Assembly: GCA_027458945.1 (NCBI GenBank) | Contig: DAIDOU010000050.1 | Span: forward strand, 1 to 7,960 | DNA length: 7,960 nucleotides | Origin: Acidobacteriota bacterium | GTDB lineage: Bacteria; Acidobacteriota; Thermoanaerobaculia; Thermoanaerobaculales; Thermoanaerobaculaceae | Direction: 5' to 3' | Shown here: one piece after another, positions 1 through 6,726 of the stretch | Layout: the number at the start of each line of letters is the position of its first letter | Numbering within the stretch: the first letter of the stretch is position 1 | The notes under the pieces: generated by a model | Seen by the model: only the letters and a program-made list of their open reading frames with translations | Database searches by the model: none | What the model was told of the DNA's origin: nothing | Translations under genes and position numbers: made by a program

Positions 1-300
1 CTGCGCCATCCCCTGCACGTCGTGCGTCACGTAGCGCAGGCTCGGTCCGCAGAACTCGAGCAGCCGAGGGTTCCGACCCGGCAGCTCAATGCGCGACGCC
101 GGCGACGCCGCCGACGCGCTCGGGTAGACGGCGAGCGTTCCGCCCGCGAGCACGGCCACCATTCCGTTGGCGCGGTTCACCGCGACCGTCGTGGCGACGC
201 CGGAAAAACGCGGTGCGGGCGCCGTCTGGGCGCTCACCGCCGCCGCGAGGGCGGCCCCGATCACGGACCACAATACCGATCTCCTCTTCGCTGCGTTCAT
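1..300 (-). CDS. Exported protein of unknown function, N-terminal 100 residues (runs off left edge)
   Basis: The frame is open from an ATG at 300 to base 1, giving exactly 100 codons with no stop, so the gene continues beyond the window. Residues 1-24 form a typical signal peptide: basic MNAAKRR, a hydrophobic stretch (VLWSVIGAALAAAV), and a likely cleavage near AVSA-QT. The mature part starts with an Ala/Pro linker, then short alternating hydrophobic strands (VATTVAVN, MVAVLAGGTLAVY) that resemble one blade of a beta-propeller; this is a visual impression, not a family match. The start is supported by GAGGGGG six bases upstream and by a four-base ATGA overlap with the stop of the cytochrome gene, which suggests translational coupling. 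It probably acts in the periplasm or outside the cell alongside that cytochrome. Function unknown. Confidence 0.7.
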   Translation of the reverse strand, partial: MNAAKRRSVLWSVIGAALAAAVSAQTAPAPRFSGVATTVAVNRANGMVAVLAGGTLAVYPSASAASPASRIELPGRNPRLLEFCGPSLRYVTHDVQGMAQ

Positions 301-641
301 TCCCGTCCCCCTCTCGTCGCGGCCCGACCCGCGAGCGCCGGGTCGTCCCGCCAACCCCCCGGCAGGCTCGTCGGTGCGCCGGGTCGCGGGTGCAGCCGGC
401 CGCGCGCGTCGCGGTGGCAAGAGAAGCAGTCGTCACGCAACGGGTGGTCCGCCGGACGCGGGAAACCTCCCGTACGGGCGTGACAGCCGAGGCACTTCGT
501 CTCCGCCTGCGAAACCGCGTGATGTTGGTCGGCCGGCAGTGGAGGTGATCCCCTGGAGGTGGCCCACAGCCCAACCCCGGCCGCGGCCACGAGGCCGGCC
601 GCCCACGCGAGCCGCCTAAGGTTCACCCTCATCGAGCCCAT
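297..641 (-). CDS. Small membrane-anchored di-heme cytochrome c-type protein
   Basis: This 114-residue protein has a basic start, one hydrophobic segment (about residues 11-28) that could be a signal peptide or an uncleaved anchor, and two heme c attachment motifs, CLGCH (50-54) and CFSCH (72-76), only 22 residues apart. Extra histidines (H40, H41, H66, H84) could be distal heme ligands. The spacing resembles the doubled-CXXCH multiheme group used in periplasmic electron transfer. It is much shorter than most such proteins, and its Pro/Arg-rich tail of about 30 residues has no visible motif. The ATG at 641 is preceded by GGAGAG at six bases; a second ATG at 632 is possible. Its TGA overlaps the ATG of the next gene. 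It diverges from the rhodanese gene across 17 bp. Electron-carrier role is by family analogy; the partner is unknown. Confidence 0.82.
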   Translation of the reverse strand: MGSMRVNLRRLAWAAGLVAAAGVGLWATSRGSPPLPADQHHAVSQAETKCLGCHARTGGFPRPADHPLRDDCFSCHRDARGRLHPRPGAPTSLPGGWRDDPALAGRAATRGGRE

Positions 642-649
642 GATAGACT
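622..649 (+). promoter_or_regulatory. Candidate sigma-70-like promoter for the rhodanese/mauE pair
   Basis: TTCACC (622-627) and TAGACT (644-649) are separated by 16 bp, a 4/6 and roughly 3/6 fit to the consensus boxes. The -10 box ends 9 bases before the ATG at 659, and no Shine-Dalgarno sequence is visible there, so the transcript would be leaderless or nearly so. The site lies over the first codons of the divergent cytochrome gene, so the two directions would interfere. The box match is weak and rests on inspection only. Confidence 0.3.
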
Positions 650-658
650 CTCCGGCCG

Positions 659-1132
659 ATGCGAGGACTCGTTCGCGATACCGCGCTCATTCTCGTGGCC
701 GCTCTCGTCCTCGGGACCGCCGCCAACCTCGTTCGCGGATACCGGTTGGCGTGGTGGGGCAAGGGCCTCGAGCCGCCGCAAGCCGGCGTCGACTTCCAGT
801 TCATCGACGCGGCCTCCGCGGACGCGGTCCGCACTTCGTTGCCGCACGTCGCCGTCCTCGACACCCGCTCGGCGGCGGCGTTCGCGGCCGGGCGCGTCCC
901 CGGCGCGCAGCGCATCAACTACACCAACATGGCCGAGCTGAACCCGACGTTGCTGGCCCAGCTGCGCGCCGCCGACGCGGTGCTCATCTACGGCGACGGC
1001 GACGAGACCGACGTCGAGCAGCTACTGGCGCAGGAGCTGCACCGGCGCGGCGTCGGGCGGCCGTACGTGGTCATGGGCGGCTTCATGGCCTGGCACGGCG
1101 GCGGCCTCCCGGTCGAGGGAGGCGCCTCGTGA
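659..1132 (+). CDS. Membrane-anchored rhodanese-like protein lacking the active-site cysteine
   Basis: This 157-residue protein has one N-terminal hydrophobic segment (about residues 8-24, ALILVAALVLGTAANL) followed by a single rhodanese domain. The domain is recognised by VLDTRSAAAFAAGRVPGAQRI (split at residues 66-86: the DTR and the GxVPGA turn), the VLIYGDGDETD loop (108-118) and the closing VMGGFMAWHGGGLPV (138-152). In active sulfurtransferases the residue after the VxxY strand is the catalytic Cys; here it is Gly112, so thiosulfate sulfurtransferase activity is not expected. The domain may instead bind a ligand or partner. The only ATG near the domain's anchor is at 659, without a clear ribosome binding site. 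The last codon overlaps the GTG start of the MauE-like gene (GTGA), so the two are co-translated and probably work together at the membrane. Confidence 0.85.
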   Translation: MRGLVRDTALILVAALVLGTAANLVRGYRLAWWGKGLEPPQAGVDFQFIDAASADAVRTSLPHVAVLDTRSAAAFAAGRVPGAQRINYTNMAELNPTLLAQLRAADAVLIYGDGDETDVEQLLAQELHRRGVGRPYVVMGGFMAWHGGGLPVEGGAS

Positions 1133-1575
1133 CGCGCCTGCGCAACCGCTGGCTGCATCGCGCCCTCGGCGTCGCGCTCGGCGCGATCTTCCTCTACGCC
1201 GCGGGGAGCAAGCTCCCGGACCCGCGCCCGCTGGTGACGATCATCTGGGGGTACCGCATCCTGCCGATGGGGCCGATCAACCTGATGGCGATCTACATGC
1301 CGTGGGTCGAGCTGCTCGTCGGCATCGGCCTGGTCACCGGCTACAAGCGCCGCGCCGCCGCGCTGCTGGGCACCGGCCTGCTGGCGATGTTCATCGTCGC
1401 GCTCGCCATCAACGCGGTACGCGGCGTCAACGTCGCCTGCGGCTGCTTCTCGGCGAGCGCCGAGGACGTGAGCAACGCCTGGCTCCTCGTCCTGCGCGAC
1501 CTGCCGATGTTCGCCGCCGCGCTCCTGCTGTGGCTCGCGCCGCCGCTGCAAGAGAAGCAGCAGGTCAAAGGGTAG
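1129..1575 (+). CDS. MauE/DoxX-family redox-associated membrane protein
   Basis: This 148-residue protein has four predicted membrane helices (about 10-27, 54-72, 77-97 and 116-137). Family hallmarks are AAGSKLPDP after helix 1, PWVELLVGIGL (58-68) in helix 2, and a CGCF motif (C104, C106) just after helix 3, as in MauE and related DoxX proteins. MauE is needed for maturation of disulfide-rich methylamine dehydrogenase; related proteins are thought to handle thiol/disulfide or quinone redox chemistry in the membrane. No mau structural genes are here, so a methylamine role is not implied and no symbol is given. The GTG at 1129 has an excellent ribosome binding site (GAGGGAGG, six bases upstream) and overlaps the rhodanese stop. 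The last codons (QVKG, stop) lie inside a heptamer repeat array, so the extreme C-terminus is probably repeat-derived. Confidence 0.87.
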   Translation: MTRLRNRWLHRALGVALGAIFLYAAGSKLPDPRPLVTIIWGYRILPMGPINLMAIYMPWVELLVGIGLVTGYKRRAAALLGTGLLAMFIVALAINAVRGVNVACGCFSASAEDVSNAWLLVLRDLPMFAAALLLWLAPPLQEKQQVKG

Positions 1576-1598
1576 AGGGTAGAGGGTAAAGGGCAAAG
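1564..1598 (+). repeat. GGG-N4 heptamer array, plus orientation, overlapping the mauE-like stop codon
   Basis: There are five consecutive 7-bp units: GTCAAAG, GGTAGAG, GGTAGAG, GGTAAAG, GGCAAAG. Read in another phase this gives four GGG runs (1570-1572, 1577-1579, 1584-1586, 1591-1593), each separated by exactly four bases, a canonical G-quadruplex pattern on the sense strand of the MauE-like gene. The first two units include that gene's final codons and its TAG (1573-1575). A purine-rich tail continues to about 1617. Confidence 0.85.
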
Positions 1599-1605
1599 GA
1601 AAGAC

Positions 1606-1671
1606 GGAAAAGGGAAGACAACGACACGACTGATACGGGTCCTGTAGTCCCTTTCCCTTTTTCCCTTTTCC
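1606..1671. terminator. Inverted repeat between convergent genes, possible bidirectional terminator
   Basis: GGAAAAGGGAA (1606-1616) is perfectly complementary to TTCCCTTTTCC (1661-1671), with a 44-nt loop between them. Because the right arm lies in a repeat, the same left arm can also pair at 1668-1678. The structure sits between the stops of the plus-strand MauE-like gene (1575) and the minus-strand NYN gene (1684), where both transcripts need to end. The long loop and mixed A/G stem make it an atypical intrinsic terminator; the role is inferred from position. Confidence 0.4.
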
Positions 1672-1679
1672 CTTTTCCC
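1648..1679 (-). repeat. GGG-N4 heptamer array, minus orientation, just after the NYN gene stop
   Basis: The plus strand is an uninterrupted pyrimidine tract of CCC runs (1649-1651, 1655-1657, 1663-1665, 1670-1672, 1677-1679) separated by 3, 5, 4 and 4 T residues. On the minus strand this is GGGAAAA-type heptamers, five G-runs able to form a G-quadruplex, beginning five bases beyond the NYN stop codon. It is the inverted counterpart of the array at 1564-1598: each converging gene carries a G-rich array on its own sense strand at its 3' end. Confidence 0.85.
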
Positions 1680-1683
1680 GCCT

Positions 1684-2313
1684 CTAGGCGTGGACCTCGA
1701 CGGCGACCTTGCGCTCGCTGCTCGGCTCGCGCACCAGACTCGGGATGAGGTCGTCGAGATCGATCGTCGCCCAGCTCGTGCGTGCCAACTCCTGGCCCGC
1801 GCCGCGCCACGCCGCGTTGATCACCTTGACGCCGCGCCCCTGCAGGCCGGCGACCGGGAACACGAAGTCGCTGTCCGACGAGACCAGCACCGCGACGTCG
1901 AGCGCGTCCGACCAGGCCAGCTCGTAGAGGTCGGAGATGAGCGCCGCCTCGACCCCCTTCTCCGCCGACCAGACGAGCGGCTGGCCGCACGACGGGCAGG
2001 CGCCGGTCTCGTAGCCGCACGCGCGGCAGCGGATGTGGTCGAAGCGCCGCCGCCGCTCGAGCACGACGACGCTGGTGCCCGGCTGGCGCTCGAGGAAGTT
2101 CTCGAGCCAGCGGCGGAGGTTCTCGTCGTCGGGGTCGCACGACGCGTAAACACGCATGCCTTGGAAGTCGAGGTCGTCGGTGATCGGCAGGGAACGCGAC
2201 TTCTCCAGCAGGACCGCGGGCAAATTGGCCCAGTTGCAGCGCGCATCGCCGGCACGCTCGTTCCAGCGCAGCTGGAAGTTCCAGTAGTCGACGAACACAT
2301 GCGTGCGCTGCAT
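1684..2313 (-). CDS. NYN-domain (PIN-like, LabA/DUF88-type) putative ribonuclease with zinc ribbon insert
   Basis: This is a 209-residue protein. The NYN signature is clear: strand 1 with a catalytic Asp in HVFVDYWNF (D9, N12), EKGVEAALISDL (K119 to D128; the usual KGVD is KGVE here) and SSDSDF (145-150, D147/D149) before VFPVAGLQGRGVKV. These acidic residues form the metal-binding nuclease centre in the PIN/NYN superfamily. A CRAC...CPSC pair (C96, C99, C106, C109) inserted before KGVE looks like a small zinc ribbon that could bind RNA or a partner. I chose the ATG at 2313, which has GAGG/GGGAG just upstream, over a TTG at 2349 that would add 12 low-complexity residues. The gene follows gcvPB by 32 bp in the same direction and is likely the last gene of that operon. 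The RNA target is unknown; nuclease activity is inferred from the family. Confidence 0.88.
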   Translation of the reverse strand: MQRTHVFVDYWNFQLRWNERAGDARCNWANLPAVLLEKSRSLPITDDLDFQGMRVYASCDPDDENLRRWLENFLERQPGTSVVVLERRRRFDHIRCRACGYETGACPSCGQPLVWSAEKGVEAALISDLYELAWSDALDVAVLVSSDSDFVFPVAGLQGRGVKVINAAWRGAGQELARTSWATIDLDDLIPSLVREPSSERKVAVEVHA

Positions 2314-2345
2314 CGCTCCCCCTCGGGCGGCCGCCGTCCGGCCGC

Positions 2346-3827
2346 TCAATCGGCCGGGCGCCGCCAGCGCAACACCGGTTGGCGGGCGGCCCTCACCTCA
2401 TCGAGCCGCTGCACCGGCGTCGAGTACGGCGCGCCCTTGACGAGCTCCGGCTCCTCGCGCGACTCGCGCGCGATCGCCCGCATCGCCGCGACGAACGCGT
2501 CGAGCTCGTCGATCCCCTCGCTCTCCGTGGGCTCGATCATCAGGGCGCCGTGGACGATCAGCGGGAACGACATGGTCGGCGGGTGGAAGCCGTAGTCGAG
2601 CAGCCGCTTGGCGATGTCGATGTTCTTTACTCCGGCGGCCGCCTGGATCGAGTCGTCGAACACGACCTCGTGCAGGCTCGGTCCGTCGTACGGCAGGTGG
2701 TAGTCGCCGGCCAGCCGCGCGCGCAGGTAGTTGGCGTTGAGCACCGCGCCCTCGGCCATCGAGCGGAGGCCGTCGCCGCCGAGCGAGCGGATGTAGGCGA
2801 GCGCCCGGACCAGCATCGCGAAGTTGCCGTAGAAGCCGCGCACCTTGCCGATCGTCGCCGGCCGGTCGTACGACAGCGCGTAGCGATCCCCGGTCCGTTC
2901 GACGGTCGGCACCGGCAGGTACGGCGCCAGCGCCGGCGAGACCGCGACCGGCCCGGCGCCCGGGCCGCCGCCGCCGTGCGGCGTCGAGAACGTCTTGTGC
3001 AGGTTGATGTGCAGCGCGTCGGCGCCCATCTTCCCCGGCAGCGCGATGCCGACGAAGGCGTTGAGGTTGGCGCCGTCCATGTACAGGAACGCGCCCTTGG
3101 AGTGCAGCATCGCCGCCGCCTCGACGATTTCGGGCTCGAACACGCCGAGCGTGTTGGGCACCGTGACCATCAGCGCCGCGACGTCGCCGCCGTCGAGGTG
3201 GCGAGCGAGCGCGCCGAGGTCGAGCGTGCCCCGCGGGGTCGAGGCGATCTCGACCGTCTCGAAGCCGGCGAACACCGCCGACGCCGGGTTGGTGCCGTGC
3301 GCCGAGTCGGGGATCAGCACCTTGCGCCGGCGCTCCCCGCGCGCCAGCAGCGCCTTGCGGATCATCAGCATGCCGGTCAGCTCGCCGTGCGCGCCGGCCG
3401 CGGGCTGCAGCGTGACCCGCGCCATCCCGGTCACCGCCAGCAGCGCCTGCTCCAGCTCCCACATCACCGCGAGCGCCCCCTGCACCTGCTCCTCCGGCTG
3501 CAGCGGGTGGAGCTGCGCGAGGCCGGAGAGGCGGACGATCTCCTCGTTGATGCGCGGGTTGTACTTCATCGTGCACGACCCGAGCGGGTACAGCCCCTCG
3601 TCGACGCTGTAGTTCCACTTCGACAGCCGGGTGAAGTGGCGGACCACGTCCACTTCGCTCACCTCGGGGAGGTCCGCGATCTCGCCGCGCAGCAGCCCGG
3701 CGGGCACCGTCGCGGCCGGGTCGGCCGCCGGCACCTCGAGCGGCGGCAGCTGGTAGCCGACGCGTCCGGCCGACGAGCGCTCGAAGATCAGCCCCTCCCG
3801 CTCGCGCAGCGTGCGTGTCTCGCTCAT
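2346..3827 (-). CDS. gcvPB: Glycine dehydrogenase (decarboxylating) subunit 2, PLP-binding
   Basis: This 493-residue protein is normal for the beta subunit of the split P-protein. With GcvPA it decarboxylates glycine using pyridoxal phosphate and transfers the aminomethyl group to lipoyl-GcvH in the cytoplasm. Diagnostic segments are the N-terminal LIFERSSAGRVGYQLP (13-28), YPLGSCTMKYNPRINE (80-95), QPAAGAHGELTG (141-152), PDSAHGTNPASA (173-184), and INLHKTFSTPHGGGGPG (274-290), in which K278 is the residue expected to form the PLP Schiff base. MSFPLIVHGALMIEPTESE (419-437) is the conserved C-terminal block. The ATG at 3827 overlaps the gcvPA stop by four bases (ATGA) and has GGGAGG five bases upstream. 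All expected motifs are intact. Equimolar expression with gcvPA through translational coupling is likely. Confidence 0.97.
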   Translation of the reverse strand: MSETRTLREREGLIFERSSAGRVGYQLPPLEVPAADPAATVPAGLLRGEIADLPEVSEVDVVRHFTRLSKWNYSVDEGLYPLGSCTMKYNPRINEEIVRLSGLAQLHPLQPEEQVQGALAVMWELEQALLAVTGMARVTLQPAAGAHGELTGMLMIRKALLARGERRRKVLIPDSAHGTNPASAVFAGFETVEIASTPRGTLDLGALARHLDGGDVAALMVTVPNTLGVFEPEIVEAAAMLHSKGAFLYMDGANLNAFVGIALPGKMGADALHINLHKTFSTPHGGGGPGAGPVAVSPALAPYLPVPTVERTGDRYALSYDRPATIGKVRGFYGNFAMLVRALAYIRSLGGDGLRSMAEGAVLNANYLRARLAGDYHLPYDGPSLHEVVFDDSIQAAAGVKNIDIAKRLLDYGFHPPTMSFPLIVHGALMIEPTESEGIDELDAFVAAMRAIARESREEPELVKGAPYSTPVQRLDEVRAARQPVLRWRRPAD

Positions 3828-5176
3828 GCCAGCCTCCCGAGCGCGGCGAGCAGGCGGTCGCACTCCTCGCGCGTGTTGCGCTCGGTGGCCGCGATCAGGA
3901 TCCCGCGCGGCCACCCGGCCCCGAACCGGCTCGTGGAGACGCCGCCCAGGATCCCCTCGCCCTTGAGCCGGGCGAGGAGCCCGTCAGGGTCGTCGTGGAG
4001 CACGAGGAACTCGTCGTACGTCGGGCTGTCCGGGAACGCGAGCTGCACCCTGTGCCCTGCGCCCTGTGCCCTGAGCCCTGTCTTGACGTACTCCGCCTTG
4101 GCGTGCGAGGCGAGCGCCACCTCGCGGACGCCCTTCTTCCCGAGCAGCGATATCACGATCGTGGCGGCGAGCGCCATCAGCCCGTGGTTGGTGCAGATGT
4201 TCGACGTGGCCTTGGCGCGCCGGATGTGCTGCTCGCGCGTCGACAGCGTGAGCACGTAGCCGCGCCGCCCGCCGGCGTCGGCCGTCTCGCCGATGAGCCG
4301 CCCCGGCATCTGCCGCAAGTGCTGCTGCCGCGCCGCGAAGAAGCCGAGCAGCGGACCGCCGAACGCAGCCGGGATCCCGAACGCCTGCAGCTCGCCGCAG
4401 ACGACGTCGAAGCCGAAGCGGCCGCCCGGCGCCAGCATGCCGAGCGAGGTCGCCTCCGCGACCGCGTGCACGCCGAGCGCGCCGGCGGCCGCGATCGCGC
4501 GCGCCAGCGCTGGGAGGTCCTCGATCACGCCGAGGGCGTTCGGCGAGGCGACGACCACGGCGCAGACGTCGTCGCCGAGGGCGTGCGCCAGCGCTTCGAG
4601 ATCCACCCGCCCGTCGCCGCCCCACGCGACGTCGGTGATCGCCAGCCCCATCGGCTCGCAGTAGGTGGCGAGGACGGCGCGCCAGTCGGGGTGGAGCGCG
4701 CCGGCCACGACCGCGCGCCGGCGCCCGGGCAGCGTGCGCGCCGCCATCAGCACCGCCTCGACGACGGCGGTGGCGCCGTCGTACAGCGAGGCGTTGGCGA
4801 CGTCCAGCTCGGTGAGCTGGCAGACGTAGCTCTGGAACTCGAAGATCGCCTGCAGCGTCCCCTGGCTCACCTCGGGCTGGTACGGCGTGTACGCGGTGAA
4901 GAACTCCCCGCGCTGCAGCAGTGCGTCGGCCACCGCCGGGGTGACGTGGCGGTACACGCCGGCGCCGAGGAAGCTGGCAAAGCACTCGGGCGCGGCGTTG
5001 GCGCTCGCGAGCGCCCAGAACTCCCGCCGCACCTCCTCCTCGCTCTGCGCCGGCGGCAGGTCGAGTGCGCCGCGCACCGCGGCCGGGATCGTCGAGAACA
5101 GCTCGTCGACGGTGGAGCACCCGACCGCCTCGAGCATGGCGCGGCGGTCGCCCTCCCCCGCCTGGTAGCGGTGCAT
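3824..5176 (-). CDS. gcvPA: Glycine dehydrogenase (decarboxylating) subunit 1
   Basis: This 450-residue protein is the typical length for the alpha subunit of split P-protein, which has the same fold as GcvPB but does not carry PLP. Conserved blocks are SFLGAGVYRHVTP (68-80), EFFTAYTPYQPEVSQGTLQA (91-110), SLYDGATA (130-137), GGPLLGFFAAR (273-283), MPGRLIGETAD (290-300) and TREQHIRRAKATSNICTN (313-330). The ATG at 5176 shares its A with the last base of the gcvH stop (TGATG), with GAGGAAGG about nine bases upstream, implying coupled translation. Near residues 366-378 the sequence TGLRAQGAGHRVQ is encoded by a five-unit heptamer repeat, at a point where family members usually have a short variable loop before the conserved FNEF-like strand (here TYDEF). 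The flanking blocks stay in frame, so the gene is intact. Confidence 0.96.
   Translation of the reverse strand: MHRYQAGEGDRRAMLEAVGCSTVDELFSTIPAAVRGALDLPPAQSEEEVRREFWALASANAAPECFASFLGAGVYRHVTPAVADALLQRGEFFTAYTPYQPEVSQGTLQAIFEFQSYVCQLTELDVANASLYDGATAVVEAVLMAARTLPGRRRAVVAGALHPDWRAVLATYCEPMGLAITDVAWGGDGRVDLEALAHALGDDVCAVVVASPNALGVIEDLPALARAIAAAGALGVHAVAEATSLGMLAPGGRFGFDVVCGELQAFGIPAAFGGPLLGFFAARQQHLRQMPGRLIGETADAGGRRGYVLTLSTREQHIRRAKATSNICTNHGLMALAATIVISLLGKKGVREVALASHAKAEYVKTGLRAQGAGHRVQLAFPDSPTYDEFLVLHDDPDGLLARLKGEGILGGVSTSRFGAGWPRGILIAATERNTREECDRLLAALGRLA
4048..4082 (-). repeat. GGG-N4 heptamer array inside gcvPA
   Basis: Five tandem 7-bp units are present, written on the plus strand as CCCTGTG, CCCTGCG, CCCTGTG, CCCTGAG, CCCTGTC. 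On the minus strand, the gcvPA sense strand, this gives five GGG runs with exactly four bases between them, a canonical G-quadruplex pattern that would be present in the mRNA. It encodes roughly residues 366-377 of GcvPA. The unit shares the GGG-N4 period-7 architecture with the arrays at 1564-1598 and 1648-1679, though the N4 spacers differ. Confidence 0.9.
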
Positions 5177-5565
5177 CAGTGCGCGCCTTCCTCGGCGAGG
5201 AACTTCTCGTACGCCGCGGCGTCCATCAGACCGTCGGCCGCGCCCGGCGCGACGGAAAGGCGCACCAGCCAGCCGCCGCCGTACGGCTCCTGGTTCACCA
5301 GCTCGGGCCGGCTCTCGAGGTCGCCGTTGGTCGCGGTCACCTCGCCGGAGACCGGGGCGAACACCTCGGAGACCGCCTTCACCGACTCGATGTTGCCGAG
5401 CGCTGCGCCCTTCTCGACCTTCTTCCCCGGGGCCGGCAACTCGACGAAGACGACGTCGCCGAGCTGCTCCTGGGCGTACTGCGTGATCCCCACGGTCGCC
5501 TCGCCGCCGGCCAGGAGGACCCACTCGTGCGTCCTGCTGTACATGCGATCGTTCGGTTGTGCCAT
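5176..5565 (-). CDS. gcvH: Glycine cleavage system H protein (lipoyl carrier)
   Basis: This 129-residue protein has the usual size. It carries the aminomethyl group from the P-protein to GcvT on a lipoyl arm. YSRTHEWV (9-16) is the family start block, VGITQYAQEQLGDVVFVELP (25-44) follows, and NIESVKAVSEVFAPVSGEV (58-76) contains the lipoylated lysine, K63. The C-terminal GGGWLVRLSV and YEKFLAEE blocks are also present. The ATG at 5563-5565 has GGGAGG seven bases upstream. It lies 21 bp after gcvT and its stop overlaps the gcvPA start by one base, so it is the second gene of the operon. No lipoate-attachment enzyme is seen in the window. Confidence 0.97.
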   Translation of the reverse strand: MAQPNDRMYSRTHEWVLLAGGEATVGITQYAQEQLGDVVFVELPAPGKKVEKGAALGNIESVKAVSEVFAPVSGEVTATNGDLESRPELVNQEPYGGGWLVRLSVAPGAADGLMDAAAYEKFLAEEGAH

Positions 5566-5586
5566 GGCCTGTCCTCCCTCGCTCCC

Positions 5587-6693
<1,107 letters not shown>

Positions 6694-6726
6694 CCAGCCC
6701 TCCCGGCGCGGGCGCGCCGTTCGTGA

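Noticed and set aside
559..1128. An N-terminal extension of the MauE-like protein upstream of the GTG at 1129
   Set aside because: The added sequence is Arg-rich and antisense or out of frame to the cytochrome and rhodanese genes; the GTG has a strong ribosome binding site and the family length fits 148 residues.
659..1575. Methylamine utilisation (mau) locus
   Set aside because: Only a MauE-like fold is present; no methylamine dehydrogenase subunits or MauG/MauD are visible, and the fold is shared by the broad DoxX-related group.
1564..1679. CRISPR-like array
   Set aside because: Units are 7 bp with no unique spacers and no cas genes; they are simple tandem repeats.
2314..2349. TTG start at 2349 for the NYN protein
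   Set aside because: It would overlap the gcvPB stop and add 12 low-complexity residues; the ATG at 2313 has a better ribosome binding site and places the first NYN strand at the usual distance from the N-terminus.
4048..4082. Frameshift or pseudogene in gcvPA caused by the repeat
   Set aside because: Conserved blocks before (REQHIRRAKATSNICTN) and after (TYDEF, STSRFGAGWPRG) the repeat are in the same frame, so the gene is intact.
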